Assembly: GCF_026342735.1 (NCBI RefSeq)
Contig: NZ_JAPEMM010000002.1
Location: 1,178,001-1,242,000 of the forward strand
From: Streptomyces sp. NBC_00193
GTDB taxonomy: Bacteria > Actinomycetota > Actinomycetes > Streptomycetales > Streptomycetaceae
DNA: 64,000 nucleotides
Reading direction: 5' to 3'
A program made the position numbers and the translations under genes. Shown here one piece after another: positions 28,085-36,143 of this stretch; position 1 is the stretch's first letter; each line of letters opens with the position of its first letter. The notes under the pieces are model-generated. The model was not told where the DNA came from, did no database searches, and saw only the letters and a list, made by a program, of their open reading frames with translations.

Positions 28085-29245
28085 TCAGGCCGGCAGCGGC
28101 AAGGTCACCTCGAACCGGCACCCTCCGGGAACGTTCCGCACCGCCGCCCGCCCCTCGTGCGCCTCCACGATGCCCCGTACGATCGCCAGTCCCAGACCCG
28201 CTCCCGCCGGAGGCGCCGGCACCGAGGCCACCCCCTCCGGAGGCGTCCCGGACGGAGGCGTCCGCGCCTGGGTGCCCCGCCAGCCCGTGTCGAAGACCCT
28301 CGGCAGGTCCTCCGCCGGAATCCCCCCGCAGCCGTCCGTCACGGACACCACCACCGCGTCCCCGGCCGCCCGAACGGACGCCGCGATCGCCACCGTGCCG
28401 TCCGCGGGCGTGTGCCGGATCGCGTTGATCAGCAGGTTGGCCAGGACCCGCGTCATCTCCTTGCCGTCCACCTCCACCGGCACCCGGTCCACCGCTCCGC
28501 CGTCGAGCCGCACCCCGCGCTCCCGCGCCAGCGGATGCACCCCGGACAGCGCGTCGCCGACCAGGTCGTACACGGACATCCGGCTCGGGGTCAGCGTCAG
28601 CGCCCCCGCGTGGATGCGGGACAGTTCGAAGAGGTCCCCGACCATGGAGTTCAGCCGGTCCACCTCGGTGCGGATCTGCCGGTGGTAGCGCGCCGGATCC
28701 TCCGCCATGCCGTCCTCCAGCGCCTCGGACATCGCCCGCAGACCCGCCAGCGGGGTCCGCAGATCGTGCGAGATCCAGGCCACCAGCTCCCGCCGCGAGG
28801 TCTCAAGGGCCCGCTCCCGTTCCCGGGACACCGCCAGCTTCTCGCTGGTCGCCGCCAACTCCCGCGACAGCGAAGCCAGTTCCGCAGTCGCCAGCCCCGG
28901 CGGCGCCGCGAAACTGCCGCCGTCGCCGAAGTCCCGTGCGGCCAGCGACAGTTCACGGCTGCGGGCCACCACCCACCGCCCCAGCAGCAGGGCCACGGCC
29001 AGGGAGACCACCGCCGCCATCGCCACGACCAGGGTGACCACCCCGAGGTCGTGCCGGGAGAGGAACATCGCCTGGGCCACCGCGAGCGTCCCGGCCAGCA
29101 TCGCGGTGACCGTCACGGCGGCGATCACCGTCAGGGACACCGCGACCGACCGGTGCCGCACCAGCCGCAGCACGAGCGCGCCGAGCGCCCCCGCGCACAC
29201 GGCCCCGCCGAACGCGAACAGCGCGATGAGCAGGAGGTCCTTCAT
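28085..29245 (-). CDS. Sensor histidine kinase
   Basis: 386 residues; ATG 29245 overlaps the response-regulator stop (ATGA). Two or more N-terminal membrane helices (LLLIALFAFGGAVCAGALGALVL; AVSLTVIAAVTVTAML; VVTLVVAMAAVVSLAVALLLG) are followed by a HAMP-like linker. The H-box is LVAWISHDLRTPLAGLR with phospho-His about 166, then N-box LLINAIRHTPADG, and a G-box GAGLGLAIVRGIVEAHEG. Before the last box there is a Pro/Gly/Thr insert (RTPPSGTPPEGVASVPAPPAG) that lengthens the ATP lid. It is paired with the RR just upstream and probably controls the neighbouring glycan genes. Confidence 0.93.
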   Translation of the reverse strand: MKDLLLIALFAFGGAVCAGALGALVLRLVRHRSVAVSLTVIAAVTVTAMLAGTLAVAQAMFLSRHDLGVVTLVVAMAAVVSLAVALLLGRWVVARSRELSLAARDFGDGGSFAAPPGLATAELASLSRELAATSEKLAVSRERERALETSRRELVAWISHDLRTPLAGLRAMSEALEDGMAEDPARYHRQIRTEVDRLNSMVGDLFELSRIHAGALTLTPSRMSVYDLVGDALSGVHPLARERGVRLDGGAVDRVPVEVDGKEMTRVLANLLINAIRHTPADGTVAIAASVRAAGDAVVVSVTDGCGGIPAEDLPRVFDTGWRGTQARTPPSGTPPEGVASVPAPPAGAGLGLAIVRGIVEAHEGRAAVRNVPGGCRFEVTLPLPA

Positions 29246-30015
29246 GCCGCAGTCACCCCGCCCGGTTCGAAGCGGTAGCCGACGCCCCAGACCGTCTGGA
29301 TCAGCTTCGGCCGCCCGGGGTCCTCCTCGACCTTGGCGCGCAGGCGGCGTACGTGCACGGTCACCGTCGACAGGTCGCCGAAGTCCCAGCCCCACACCTC
29401 GCGCATCAGCTCCTCCCGCCCGTGCGCCTGCCCGGGGTGCCGGAGGAAGTGCGCGAGCAGGTCGAACTCCCGGACGGTGAGCGCCAGTTCGCGCCCGTCC
29501 TTCGCGGCCCGGTGGGTGGACGGATCGAGTGTGATCCCGGCGGCCGTGAGCCGGGCCCCTCCCCCGCCGGGCCCCGGGGCCGTCGCGGCTCCGGCCGCCG
29601 CCGCGCGCCGCAGCACGGAGGAGACCCGCAGGACCAGCTCGCGCGGGCTGAACGGTTTGGTGACGTAGTCGTCGGCGCCCCGTTCCAGTCCCGCGATCCG
29701 GTCGTCCTCGTCGCCCCGCGCGGTCAGCATGATCACGGGCACCGGGCCTGCCGCACGGAGCCTGCGGCACACCTCCAGCCCGTCCAGACCCGGCAGCATG
29801 AGGTCCAGTACGACCAGGTCCGGCCGGAACGCGGCGGCCCGGGTGAGCGCCGCCGGGCCGTCCGCGACGCTCTCCACCGCGTATCCGGCGCGCCTCAGGT
29901 AGCCGGTGACGACCTCCGACACCGTCGGGTCGTCGTCGACGACCAGGATCCGCGCGGGCACCGGCTCCGCACCGCCACCGCCACTGCTGCTGCCGCTCAC
30001 GCCGTCACCGCTCAT
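29242..30015 (-). CDS. OmpR/PhoB-family response regulator
   Basis: 257 residues from ATG 30015. The N-terminal 20 residues are a GSSSGGGG flexible stretch. The receiver domain is RILVVDDDPTVSEVV, with phospho-acceptor Asp in DLVVLDLMLPGLDGLEV and Lys in YVTKPFSPRELVLRV. After a Gly/Ala linker comes the winged helix of the OmpR type (LTVREFDLLAHFLRHPGQAHGREELMREVWGWD...VTVHVRRLRAKVEEDPGRPKLIQTVWGVGYRFEP). It forms an overlapping pair with the kinase and is divergent from the GT2 gene, across a 123-bp region where its sites are likely. Confidence 0.93.
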   Translation of the reverse strand: MSGDGVSGSSSGGGGAEPVPARILVVDDDPTVSEVVTGYLRRAGYAVESVADGPAALTRAAAFRPDLVVLDLMLPGLDGLEVCRRLRAAGPVPVIMLTARGDEDDRIAGLERGADDYVTKPFSPRELVLRVSSVLRRAAAAGAATAPGPGGGGARLTAAGITLDPSTHRAAKDGRELALTVREFDLLAHFLRHPGQAHGREELMREVWGWDFGDLSTVTVHVRRLRAKVEEDPGRPKLIQTVWGVGYRFEPGGVTAA

Positions 30016-30138
30016 ACCGTCCAGCCTCCCACCCACGGACCCGGGCGCGGACCCCGGAGCGCGTCCACGGGGGCGACGTCCGCGTTTCGTAAGGAGTCCA
30101 CGGCCCTTTTGCGGGGCCGCGGTTCCTACGGTGACACC

Positions 30139-30882
30139 GTGAGCGAAACCGTGACGGTAGACGTCGTACTCCCCTGTCTCAACGAGGCCGAGGCCCTGCC
30201 CTGGGTCCTCGCGCGCATCCCGGACGGCTGGCGGGCCCTGGTCGTGGACAACGGTTCCACCGACGGCTCCGCCGAGCTCGCGCGGGCCCTCGGCGCGACC
30301 GTGGTCACCGAGTCCCGGCGCGGTTTCGGCGCCGCCTGCCACGCCGGGCTGCTCGCCGCCGAGGCGGACCTCGTCTGCTTCTGCGACTGCGACGCCTCGC
30401 TGGACCCCGGGCTGCTGACCGGTTTCGTGGCGGCCGTCGCCGCGGGCGAGGCCGATCTGGTGCTCGGCCGGCGCCGTCCGCAGGGCCGCGGCGCCTGGCC
30501 CGCGCACGCCCGGGCCGGGAACCTGGCGCTGGCCCGGCTGCTGCGCAGGCGGACCGGACTGCGGCTGCGCGATCTGGGCCCGATGCGGGCCGCGCGCCGG
30601 GAGGCCCTGCTCGGGCTGGACCTGTCGGACCGGCGCTCCGGCTACCCGCTGCAGATGGTGGTCCGGGCCGCGGACGCGGGCTGGCGGATCCGGGAGGTGG
30701 ACGTGCCGTACCTGCCGCGCGCGGGGAAGTCGAAGGTGACGGGCACCTGGCGGGGCACCTGGCAGGCGGTCCGCGACATGAGCCGGGTCCTGGCGCAGCC
30801 GGCCGCTGCCCCGGCCGCCGGCCGGGCCGGTGCGGGCGCCACCTCCGGCGGTGCGGGCACGCCCTCCGGCGGTGGGCGATGA
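30139..30882 (+). CDS. Family 2 glycosyltransferase (polyprenyl-phosphate sugar transferase-like)
   Basis: 247 residues from GTG 30139. GT-A fold motifs: VDVVLPCLNEAEALPWVLARIP, VVDNGSTDGSAELARALGA, a FCDCDASLDPGLL acceptor/metal region, and GRRRPQGRGAWPAHARAGNLALARLLRRRTGLRLRDLGPMRAARREALLGLDLSDRRSGYPLQMVVRA. This resembles the DPM1/GtrB group that loads a sugar on a polyprenyl phosphate, but no C-terminal membrane helices are present. The tail is a Gly/Ala/Pro run. It overlaps the next gene by four bases (ATGA). Confidence 0.87.
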   Translation: MSETVTVDVVLPCLNEAEALPWVLARIPDGWRALVVDNGSTDGSAELARALGATVVTESRRGFGAACHAGLLAAEADLVCFCDCDASLDPGLLTGFVAAVAAGEADLVLGRRRPQGRGAWPAHARAGNLALARLLRRRTGLRLRDLGPMRAARREALLGLDLSDRRSGYPLQMVVRAADAGWRIREVDVPYLPRAGKSKVTGTWRGTWQAVRDMSRVLAQPAAAPAAGRAGAGATSGGAGTPSGGGR

Positions 30883-31502
30883 GCACGACCACCCTGCTGG
30901 TGATCGCGAAGGAGCCGGTCCCGGGCCGGGTCAAGACCCGGCTCACCCCGCCGTTCACCCCGGCCGAGGCGGCCGCGCTGGCCGAGGCCGCGCTCGCCGA
31001 CACCCTCGCCGCCGTGGCCGCGGCCCCCGCCCGGCGCCGGGTCCTGGTCCTGGAGGGCCGGCCCGGCCCGTGGCTGCCGCCCGGCTTCGAGGTGCTCCCG
31101 CAGTGCGCCGGGAGCCTGGACCTGCGGCTCGCCGCCGCGTTCGGGGCCTGCAGCGGGCCCGCCCTGCTGATCGGCATGGACACCCCGCAGGTCACGCCGG
31201 AGCTGCTGGACGTCGACTGGTCGGCGTACGGGGCCTGGTTCGGGCCCGCCGTCGACGGCGGGTTCTGGGCGCTCGGACTGGCCGTCCCGGACCCCGCACT
31301 GCTGCGCGGAGTACCGATGTCGGTCCCCGAGACGGGCGCGGTCCAGTACGAACGGCTGCGTGCGGCCGGGCTGCGCACCGGCCGGCTGCCCGTCCTGCGG
31401 GACGTCGACACCGCCGGGGACGCCCGCCTGGTCGCCGCCGAGGCCCCTGCGGGCGCCTTCGCCGCGCGGCTGGCGGACCTCACCCGGCCGGTCCTGCGAT
31501 GA
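30879..31502 (+). CDS. DUF2064 / TIGR04282-type glycosyltransferase-like protein
   Basis: 207 residues. Family motifs: LLVIAKEPVPGRVKTRLTPPFTPAEAAALAEAAL, LIGMDTPQVTPELL (the G-x-D-x-P/T motif) and WFGPAVDGGFWALGL. Proteins of this type are small GT-A-fold enzymes, some annotated in arsenosugar or other sugar pathways, usually next to a GT2, as here. The reaction is unproven. It is coupled on both sides by ATGA overlaps: GT2 before, methyltransferase after. Confidence 0.87.
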   Translation: MSTTTLLVIAKEPVPGRVKTRLTPPFTPAEAAALAEAALADTLAAVAAAPARRRVLVLEGRPGPWLPPGFEVLPQCAGSLDLRLAAAFGACSGPALLIGMDTPQVTPELLDVDWSAYGAWFGPAVDGGFWALGLAVPDPALLRGVPMSVPETGAVQYERLRAAGLRTGRLPVLRDVDTAGDARLVAAEAPAGAFAARLADLTRPVLR

Positions 31503-32200
31503 CCACGCTCACCTCGGGCGGGGCGCGGGCCGGCGGTCCGGTCACCGCCTGGTCGGCCGATCCGTACACGGTGGCCCTGCGCCGCGGCCGGGGGCCGCTC
31601 TACCTGCGGCGGGGCGACGGGTGGCTGCTCCCGCTGGACGTGGAGCGCTGGTGCGAGGCGCCGGACGGCGCCGACCGGACGGTGCTGGACCGCTGCCGGG
31701 GCGCCGTCCTCGACATCGGCTGCGGCCCCGGCCGGCTGGTCTCCGCGCTCGCCGCCCGTGGACACCGGGCCCTGGGCATCGACGTCAGCCCGGAGGCGGT
31801 GGCCCGGACCGCCCGCTCGGGCGCCGCCGCCCTGCACCGGTCGGTCTTCGACACCCTTCCCGGCGAAGGCCGTTGGGACACGGCGCTGCTCATCGACGGG
31901 AACATCGGCATCGGCGGCGACCCCGCCGCGCTGCTGCGCCGGACGGCCGAGGTGCTCGCGGTGACCGGCTCGCTGATCGTGGAGTGCGCGCAGGCGGAGG
32001 GCGGGGCCGACGTGGACGAACGCTGCGAGGTCCGGGTGGCCGACGGCCGCGGCGGCCTCGGGGCGCCGTTCGCCTGGGCCCGCGTGGGCCCGGCGGCCCT
32101 GGCCCGGCACGCGGCGGCCGCGGACTGGGCACCGGCGGGCCGGTGGACGGCGGCGGGCCGGGCCTTCACCCTGCTGACGCGCGGGGCCGCAGCCCCTTAG
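31499..32200 (+). CDS. Class I SAM-dependent methyltransferase
   Basis: 233 residues from ATG 31499, overlapping the DUF2064 stop. SAM motif I is AVLDIGCGPGRLVSALAARG and the acidic motif II is ALGIDVSPEAV. After an alpha-beta core comes LLRRTAEVLAVTGSLIVECAQ. In this position, last gene of GT2-DUF2064-MT, it likely modifies the sugar or lipid product. The neighbouring minus-strand serine hydrolase lies 55 bp downstream, convergent. The substrate is unknown. Confidence 0.88.
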   Translation: MTTLTSGGARAGGPVTAWSADPYTVALRRGRGPLYLRRGDGWLLPLDVERWCEAPDGADRTVLDRCRGAVLDIGCGPGRLVSALAARGHRALGIDVSPEAVARTARSGAAALHRSVFDTLPGEGRWDTALLIDGNIGIGGDPAALLRRTAEVLAVTGSLIVECAQAEGGADVDERCEVRVADGRGGLGAPFAWARVGPAALARHAAAADWAPAGRWTAAGRAFTLLTRGAAAP

Positions 32201-32255
32201 GCCGCGGTCGGTGCGGTCCGCCGTCAACGCTGTCCGCTGCCCGTACGGTCAGCCG

Positions 32256-33371
32256 TCAGTGCAGTCCGCCGTACGCGGCCATGACGATCTCCATGCCGCG
32301 GTCGTCCTGCTGCCGCTCCCGGTCGATCATCTGGTTCATGACGTAGGCCACCGTCATCCGTGCCTCGGGATCGCTCACGACGAGCGAACCTCCCCAGCCG
32401 CCCCAGCCGAAGGTGTTGCCGAACTTCCCGAAGCCCGCCGTCCAGGCCATCGGCGTCCCCAGCACGCGGTCCGCACCGCTGAACACCTCCTGCCAGGCGG
32501 GCTCGCACCCCCGCGCAGACAGCAGCCTCACCCCACCGGCCGTTCCCCGGTTCGCCAGGACCGACTGGACCAGGGCGACGGAGCGGGCGTTGCCGTAGCC
32601 GTTGACCGCGGGGATCTGCGCACGGCGCCAGGCCGGCGCGTTGACGTCCCGGACCCGGACGGCGACACCGGTGGTCTCCCGGGGTGCGCCGTCCGGTCCG
32701 GGCGGCGCGCTGGCGGCGTACGCGTCGGTCAGCGACGGCGGCGGGATCAGCGGTGCGACGCGGTGGTCGTGCTCCGCGGGGAGCCCGATGTGGAAATCCG
32801 CGCCCAGCGGCCCGGCCACTTCCTCCGCGAAGAACGCACCGACACCGCGCCCGGTGATGCGCCGGACGATCTCGCCCACGAGGAACCCGAAGGTGAGCGC
32901 GTGATAGCCGGCGGCCGTTCCCGGTTCCCATGCGGGCGCCTGCGCGGCCAGCCCCGCCGTCACGGCCTCCCAGTCGTACAGCTCCGCGACCGACCCCAGC
33001 CCGGGCAGGTCCGGCAGCCCCGCGGTGTGCGACAGCACGTGCCGTACCAGCACGCCCTCCTTGCCCGCCGCGGCGAACTCGGGCCAGTAGGCGGCGACCG
33101 GCGCGGACAGGTCGAGCAGGCCACGGTCGGCCAGGATCAGCGCGCACAGGGCCGTCATGTTCTTGGTCGTCGAGTTCACGCAGGCGAGGGTGGAGCCCTC
33201 CCAGCCGACGGAACGGTCCGCATCGGCGTACCCGCCCCAGAGGTCGACCACCGGCTCGCCGTCGAGGTAGACGGCCGCCGAGGCGCCCACGTCCTCCTTG
33301 GCGAGCAGCCCCGCAAGTGCCTCGTGGACCGCGCCGAACCGCGGCTCGCAATATCCCTTAATGTCGTTCAT
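32256..33371 (-). CDS. Serine hydrolase (class C beta-lactamase/EstB family)
   Basis: 371 residues from ATG 33371. The S-x-x-K nucleophile is in ACVNSTTKNMTALCA (Ser about 91), Tyr in the GYHALTFGFLVGEIVRR block serves as the Y-x-N/S equivalent, and GWGGWGGS near the end is the KTG-like element. Other conserved pieces are VRHVLSHTAGLPDL and VAYVMNQM. It has no signal peptide, so it acts in the cytoplasm as an esterase or peptidase rather than as an antibiotic resistance enzyme. It is divergent from an AraC-family regulator. Confidence 0.91.
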   Translation of the reverse strand: MNDIKGYCEPRFGAVHEALAGLLAKEDVGASAAVYLDGEPVVDLWGGYADADRSVGWEGSTLACVNSTTKNMTALCALILADRGLLDLSAPVAAYWPEFAAAGKEGVLVRHVLSHTAGLPDLPGLGSVAELYDWEAVTAGLAAQAPAWEPGTAAGYHALTFGFLVGEIVRRITGRGVGAFFAEEVAGPLGADFHIGLPAEHDHRVAPLIPPPSLTDAYAASAPPGPDGAPRETTGVAVRVRDVNAPAWRRAQIPAVNGYGNARSVALVQSVLANRGTAGGVRLLSARGCEPAWQEVFSGADRVLGTPMAWTAGFGKFGNTFGWGGWGGSLVVSDPEARMTVAYVMNQMIDRERQQDDRGMEIVMAAYGGLH

Positions 33372-33456
33372 GGGGTAAGCCTCGGGCAGCGCCGCATCGC
33401 GCGGCCCGACAATTCCCGCACGGGATGTGTCGGGTGGGAACGGAAGGACGGACAGC

Positions 33457-34326
33457 GTGCTGGAGCGGCTGAACCAGGCGTTGGAGCACCTGGAGTCCCG
33501 CCTCGACCAGGACATCGACATGGCCGAGGTGGCCCGGATCGCCGCCGTGTCGGAGTACCACTTCCGCCGGCTGTTCTCCGCGCTCGCCGGGATGCCGCTC
33601 CCGGTCTACGTACGGCGCCGGCGGATGACGCTCGCCGGGGCCGAGGTGCTGGCCGGGGAGCTGACGCTGCTCGACGTCGCGGTGCGGTACGGGTACGGCT
33701 CGGGCGAGGCGTTCGCCCGGGCGTTCCGATCGGTGCACGGCATCGGGCCGGGCGAGGCCCGGCGCACGGGCGCGGTGCTCACGGCGCAGCCGCGCATGTC
33801 CTTCCGCGTCGTCGTCGAAGGAAGCACGACCATGCGGTACCGGATCGTGGAGAAGGAGCCGTTCCGGGTCCTCGGCAGGAAGGCCCGGGTGCCCCTCGTG
33901 CACGACGGGACCAACGCGGCCGCCACGGCCCATGTGGAGAGCCTGGACGAGCGGGCGGTCCTCCGGATGAAGGAGCTGGCCGGCCTGGAGCCGGAGGGGG
34001 TCCTGTCGGCGGTGGTGCACCTGACCGACAGCCGGGAGGAGGGCGCCGAGGTGGACTACTGGGTCGGTGTGGTGACCGGCCCCGGCACGAGCGCCGAGGA
34101 GCTCGACGCCCTCGACGTGCCGGCCGGGACCTGGGCGGTCTTCGACAACCACGGGCCCTACCCGAGCGCCCTCCAGGATCTGTGGCGCGACGTGTTCACC
34201 CAGTGGTTCCCCTCGAACCCGTACACGAGCCGGCCGGGTCCGGAGCTCCTGCTGACGCGGCCGGTGGAGATCGGCGCGGAGACCGGCTCCCAGCTGTGGA
34301 TCCCGGTCGAGCGGGGCAGCGCCTGA
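33457..34326 (+). CDS. AraC-family regulator with GyrI-like effector domain
   Basis: 289 residues from GTG 33457 with GGAAGGAC upstream; GTG 33427 is possible. The first 100 residues are an AraC double helix-turn-helix (LNQALEHLESRLDQDIDMAEVARIAAVSEYHFRRLFSALAGMPLPVYVRRRRMTLAGAEVL). After this comes a GyrI/BmrR-like ligand-binding domain (MRYRIVEKEPFRVLGRKARVPL...DYWVGVVTGP...WAVFDNHGPYPSALQDLWRDVFTQWFPSN). It likely senses a lipophilic cation and controls the divergent serine hydrolase. Confidence 0.92.
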   Translation: MLERLNQALEHLESRLDQDIDMAEVARIAAVSEYHFRRLFSALAGMPLPVYVRRRRMTLAGAEVLAGELTLLDVAVRYGYGSGEAFARAFRSVHGIGPGEARRTGAVLTAQPRMSFRVVVEGSTTMRYRIVEKEPFRVLGRKARVPLVHDGTNAAATAHVESLDERAVLRMKELAGLEPEGVLSAVVHLTDSREEGAEVDYWVGVVTGPGTSAEELDALDVPAGTWAVFDNHGPYPSALQDLWRDVFTQWFPSNPYTSRPGPELLLTRPVEIGAETGSQLWIPVERGSA

Positions 34327-34344
34327 CGCCACCCGGGTCGCCCG

Positions 34345-34779
34345 TCACTGCGCCGGCCTGTCCTCCCGCGCGGCCGCGCCGGAGGTTCGGGACCGTGGGC
34401 GCCGCCACCGGCCGGCGACCGCCATCACCCCGGCGGCCACCGCCACCGCGGCGAGCACCAGGAGCAGGTTCCGCCCGTACGGCAGCGGCAGGGCCGACGG
34501 GTTCGGCGGCGTCCCCGGTCGCAGCAGCAGGGGCAGGGTGACCAGGACGAGCGCGCCCGCCGTCAGCAGGGCTCCCCGTACGAGGCCCCGCGCGGGCACG
34601 GCGGCGACCGCGAGGCCGGCCGCCAGGACGAGGGGCGCGATGATCCCGTCGTGCAGGACGAGCGCCCCGCCCATCCACACCAGTACGTCGAGGGGGTCGG
34701 GCAGGTCCGCCAGCAGCCGTCCGCCGATCGCGATCAGCAACAGCCCGGCGCCGCCCAGGAGCAGGCGCACGCCCTTCAC
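34345..34779 (-). CDS. Small membrane protein, Moco-oxidoreductase operon
   Basis: 144 residues; GTG 34779 overlaps the upstream oxidoreductase stop (GTGA), so translation is coupled. Four hydrophobic helices: VRLLLGGAGLLLIAIGGRLL, VLVWMGGALVLHDGIIAPLVLAAGLAVAAV, GALLTAGALVLVTLPLLL and NLLLVLAAVAVAAGVMAV. A short basic tail, RWRRPRSRTSG, follows. It may anchor or assist the oxidoreductase. I recognise no named family. Confidence 0.75.
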   Translation of the reverse strand: MKGVRLLLGGAGLLLIAIGGRLLADLPDPLDVLVWMGGALVLHDGIIAPLVLAAGLAVAAVPARGLVRGALLTAGALVLVTLPLLLRPGTPPNPSALPLPYGRNLLLVLAAVAVAAGVMAVAGRWRRPRSRTSGAAAREDRPAQ

Positions 34780-36038
34780 AGCACCTCCAGGAGGGTGACC
34801 CATTTGGTCTGCAGGACTCCGGGCCGGTTCGGCGCGATGACGCGCGCCGGGTAGCCGTGGTCGGCGGTCAGGACCTGGCCGTTCAGTTCCAGTGCGAGCA
34901 GGGTCAGCGGGTCCTCGGCGTAGTCCCGGCCCATGTCCATCACCCGGTACGCGCCGCCCGATTCCAGCGAGGTGACCCTCAGCCCGGCCCCGGCCGGGGC
35001 GCCCGCCCGCGCCATCAGGTCGCGGATCCGCACTCCGCTCCAGTGTGCTTCCACGCTCCAGCCCTCCACGCACGCGATGGGCAGCCGCGCCTGCGCCCGG
35101 GGCAGGGCGCGGAGTTGATCGAGCGTCAGCGTGAAGGGGGTGGGGCCCCGCACCTCCAGCCGCCAGTCCCGTACCGCCCGTTCGGTGACGCCGGCCGCCG
35201 CGGCCGTGCGGTTGACCGGGAGCCCCTGTGGTCCGTGGTCGGGGTGCCGGGGTGCGAGCAGGTCGAGCCGCTTCAGCGGGGTGAAGGACTGCCCGACGGT
35301 GGTGAGGGTGACGGCTCCGACGGCCGCGCCGACGCCGAGCATCAGGGAGCGCCGGTCCGGGCCGTCCTGGGAGGGCAGTTGGAGTGTTCCGGGGGAACGG
35401 CGGCTCCAATGGGCCCTGATCTCAGGGGCCTTGACTGCGATGTGGAGGAGCAGCGACCCGGTCACCACCCAGGCGAGGGCGAAGTGCGTCTGGATGAAGC
35501 CGAACGGCCAGGGGTACCACTCGGCGATGTTGAGGAGTCCGGTGAAGACCTGGAGGACGGCGGAGGCCACGAGCACCGCCACCGACAGGCGTTCCAGCCC
35601 GTGCCGGACACCGCGCACCGGGGGCCACACGAACAGCCTCGGGTACACCGTCCACAGTTTCGCCAGGAGCAGCACGATCGCCGCGAGCCCGGTGGCGATG
35701 TGCAGGCCCTGGCTGAGCCGGTAGCCCCAGACCGGGCGGCTGGGCAGCGAGTCCGCGGCCCAGCCGGGCGGGTGCTGGAGGTAGTGGCTGATCAGGCCGG
35801 TCAGGAAGCAGACGGCGAAGGCCGCGCCGAGCCAGCGGCCGAGGGAGGTGGCGGTGCGGGCGTCGTGCAGGCGGCCGCCGAAGGAAGGCGGCCGGAAGGG
35901 GAAGCGGGAGGCGGGTTCCGGCGGAGCGGGCGGCGGTGGCGGTGGCGGTGGTGGTGGCGACACCGGCGGAGGCGGCGGCGCGGCCGGCGGCGTGGGTGGA
36001 GGTGCGGGCGGAGGCGGGGGCGGAGTCATGCCCTCCAT
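34776..36038 (-). CDS. Molybdopterin-dependent oxidoreductase with cytochrome b-like membrane domain and poly-Pro head
   Basis: 420 residues from ATG 36038 (an ATG three codons later is equally possible). Residues 1-45 are almost pure proline (PPPPPPAPPP type). Then come four helices carrying His residues (LISHYLQHPPG; GLHIATGLAAIVLLLAK; THFALAWVVTGSLLLHIAVK) that could bind haem, then an RRSLMLG segment. The rest is a sulfite-oxidase-type Moco domain with the cofactor Cys in PIACVEGWSVEAHWSGVRIRDL and a GGAYRVMDMGRDYAEDPLTLLALELNG block. It lacks a signal peptide; the membrane part positions the enzyme. The substrate is unknown. Confidence 0.85.
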   Translation of the reverse strand: MEGMTPPPPPPAPPPTPPAAPPPPPVSPPPPPPPPPPAPPEPASRFPFRPPSFGGRLHDARTATSLGRWLGAAFAVCFLTGLISHYLQHPPGWAADSLPSRPVWGYRLSQGLHIATGLAAIVLLLAKLWTVYPRLFVWPPVRGVRHGLERLSVAVLVASAVLQVFTGLLNIAEWYPWPFGFIQTHFALAWVVTGSLLLHIAVKAPEIRAHWSRRSPGTLQLPSQDGPDRRSLMLGVGAAVGAVTLTTVGQSFTPLKRLDLLAPRHPDHGPQGLPVNRTAAAAGVTERAVRDWRLEVRGPTPFTLTLDQLRALPRAQARLPIACVEGWSVEAHWSGVRIRDLMARAGAPAGAGLRVTSLESGGAYRVMDMGRDYAEDPLTLLALELNGQVLTADHGYPARVIAPNRPGVLQTKWVTLLEVL

Positions 36039-36143
36039 GAGAGCGCCGCCGGGCCCCGCGCGGGCGGCCCGACACCTTACGAAACGCGGACGCCGGGCCG
36101 GGTCGCCCGCCCGGCGGCGCCCCGCGCTGCCAGGCTGGCCCGT

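Noticed and set aside
32256..33371. Serine hydrolase as a beta-lactamase resistance gene
   Set aside because: It lacks a signal peptide and has the esterase-like GWGG element instead of a normal KTG, so an esterase or peptidase role is more likely.
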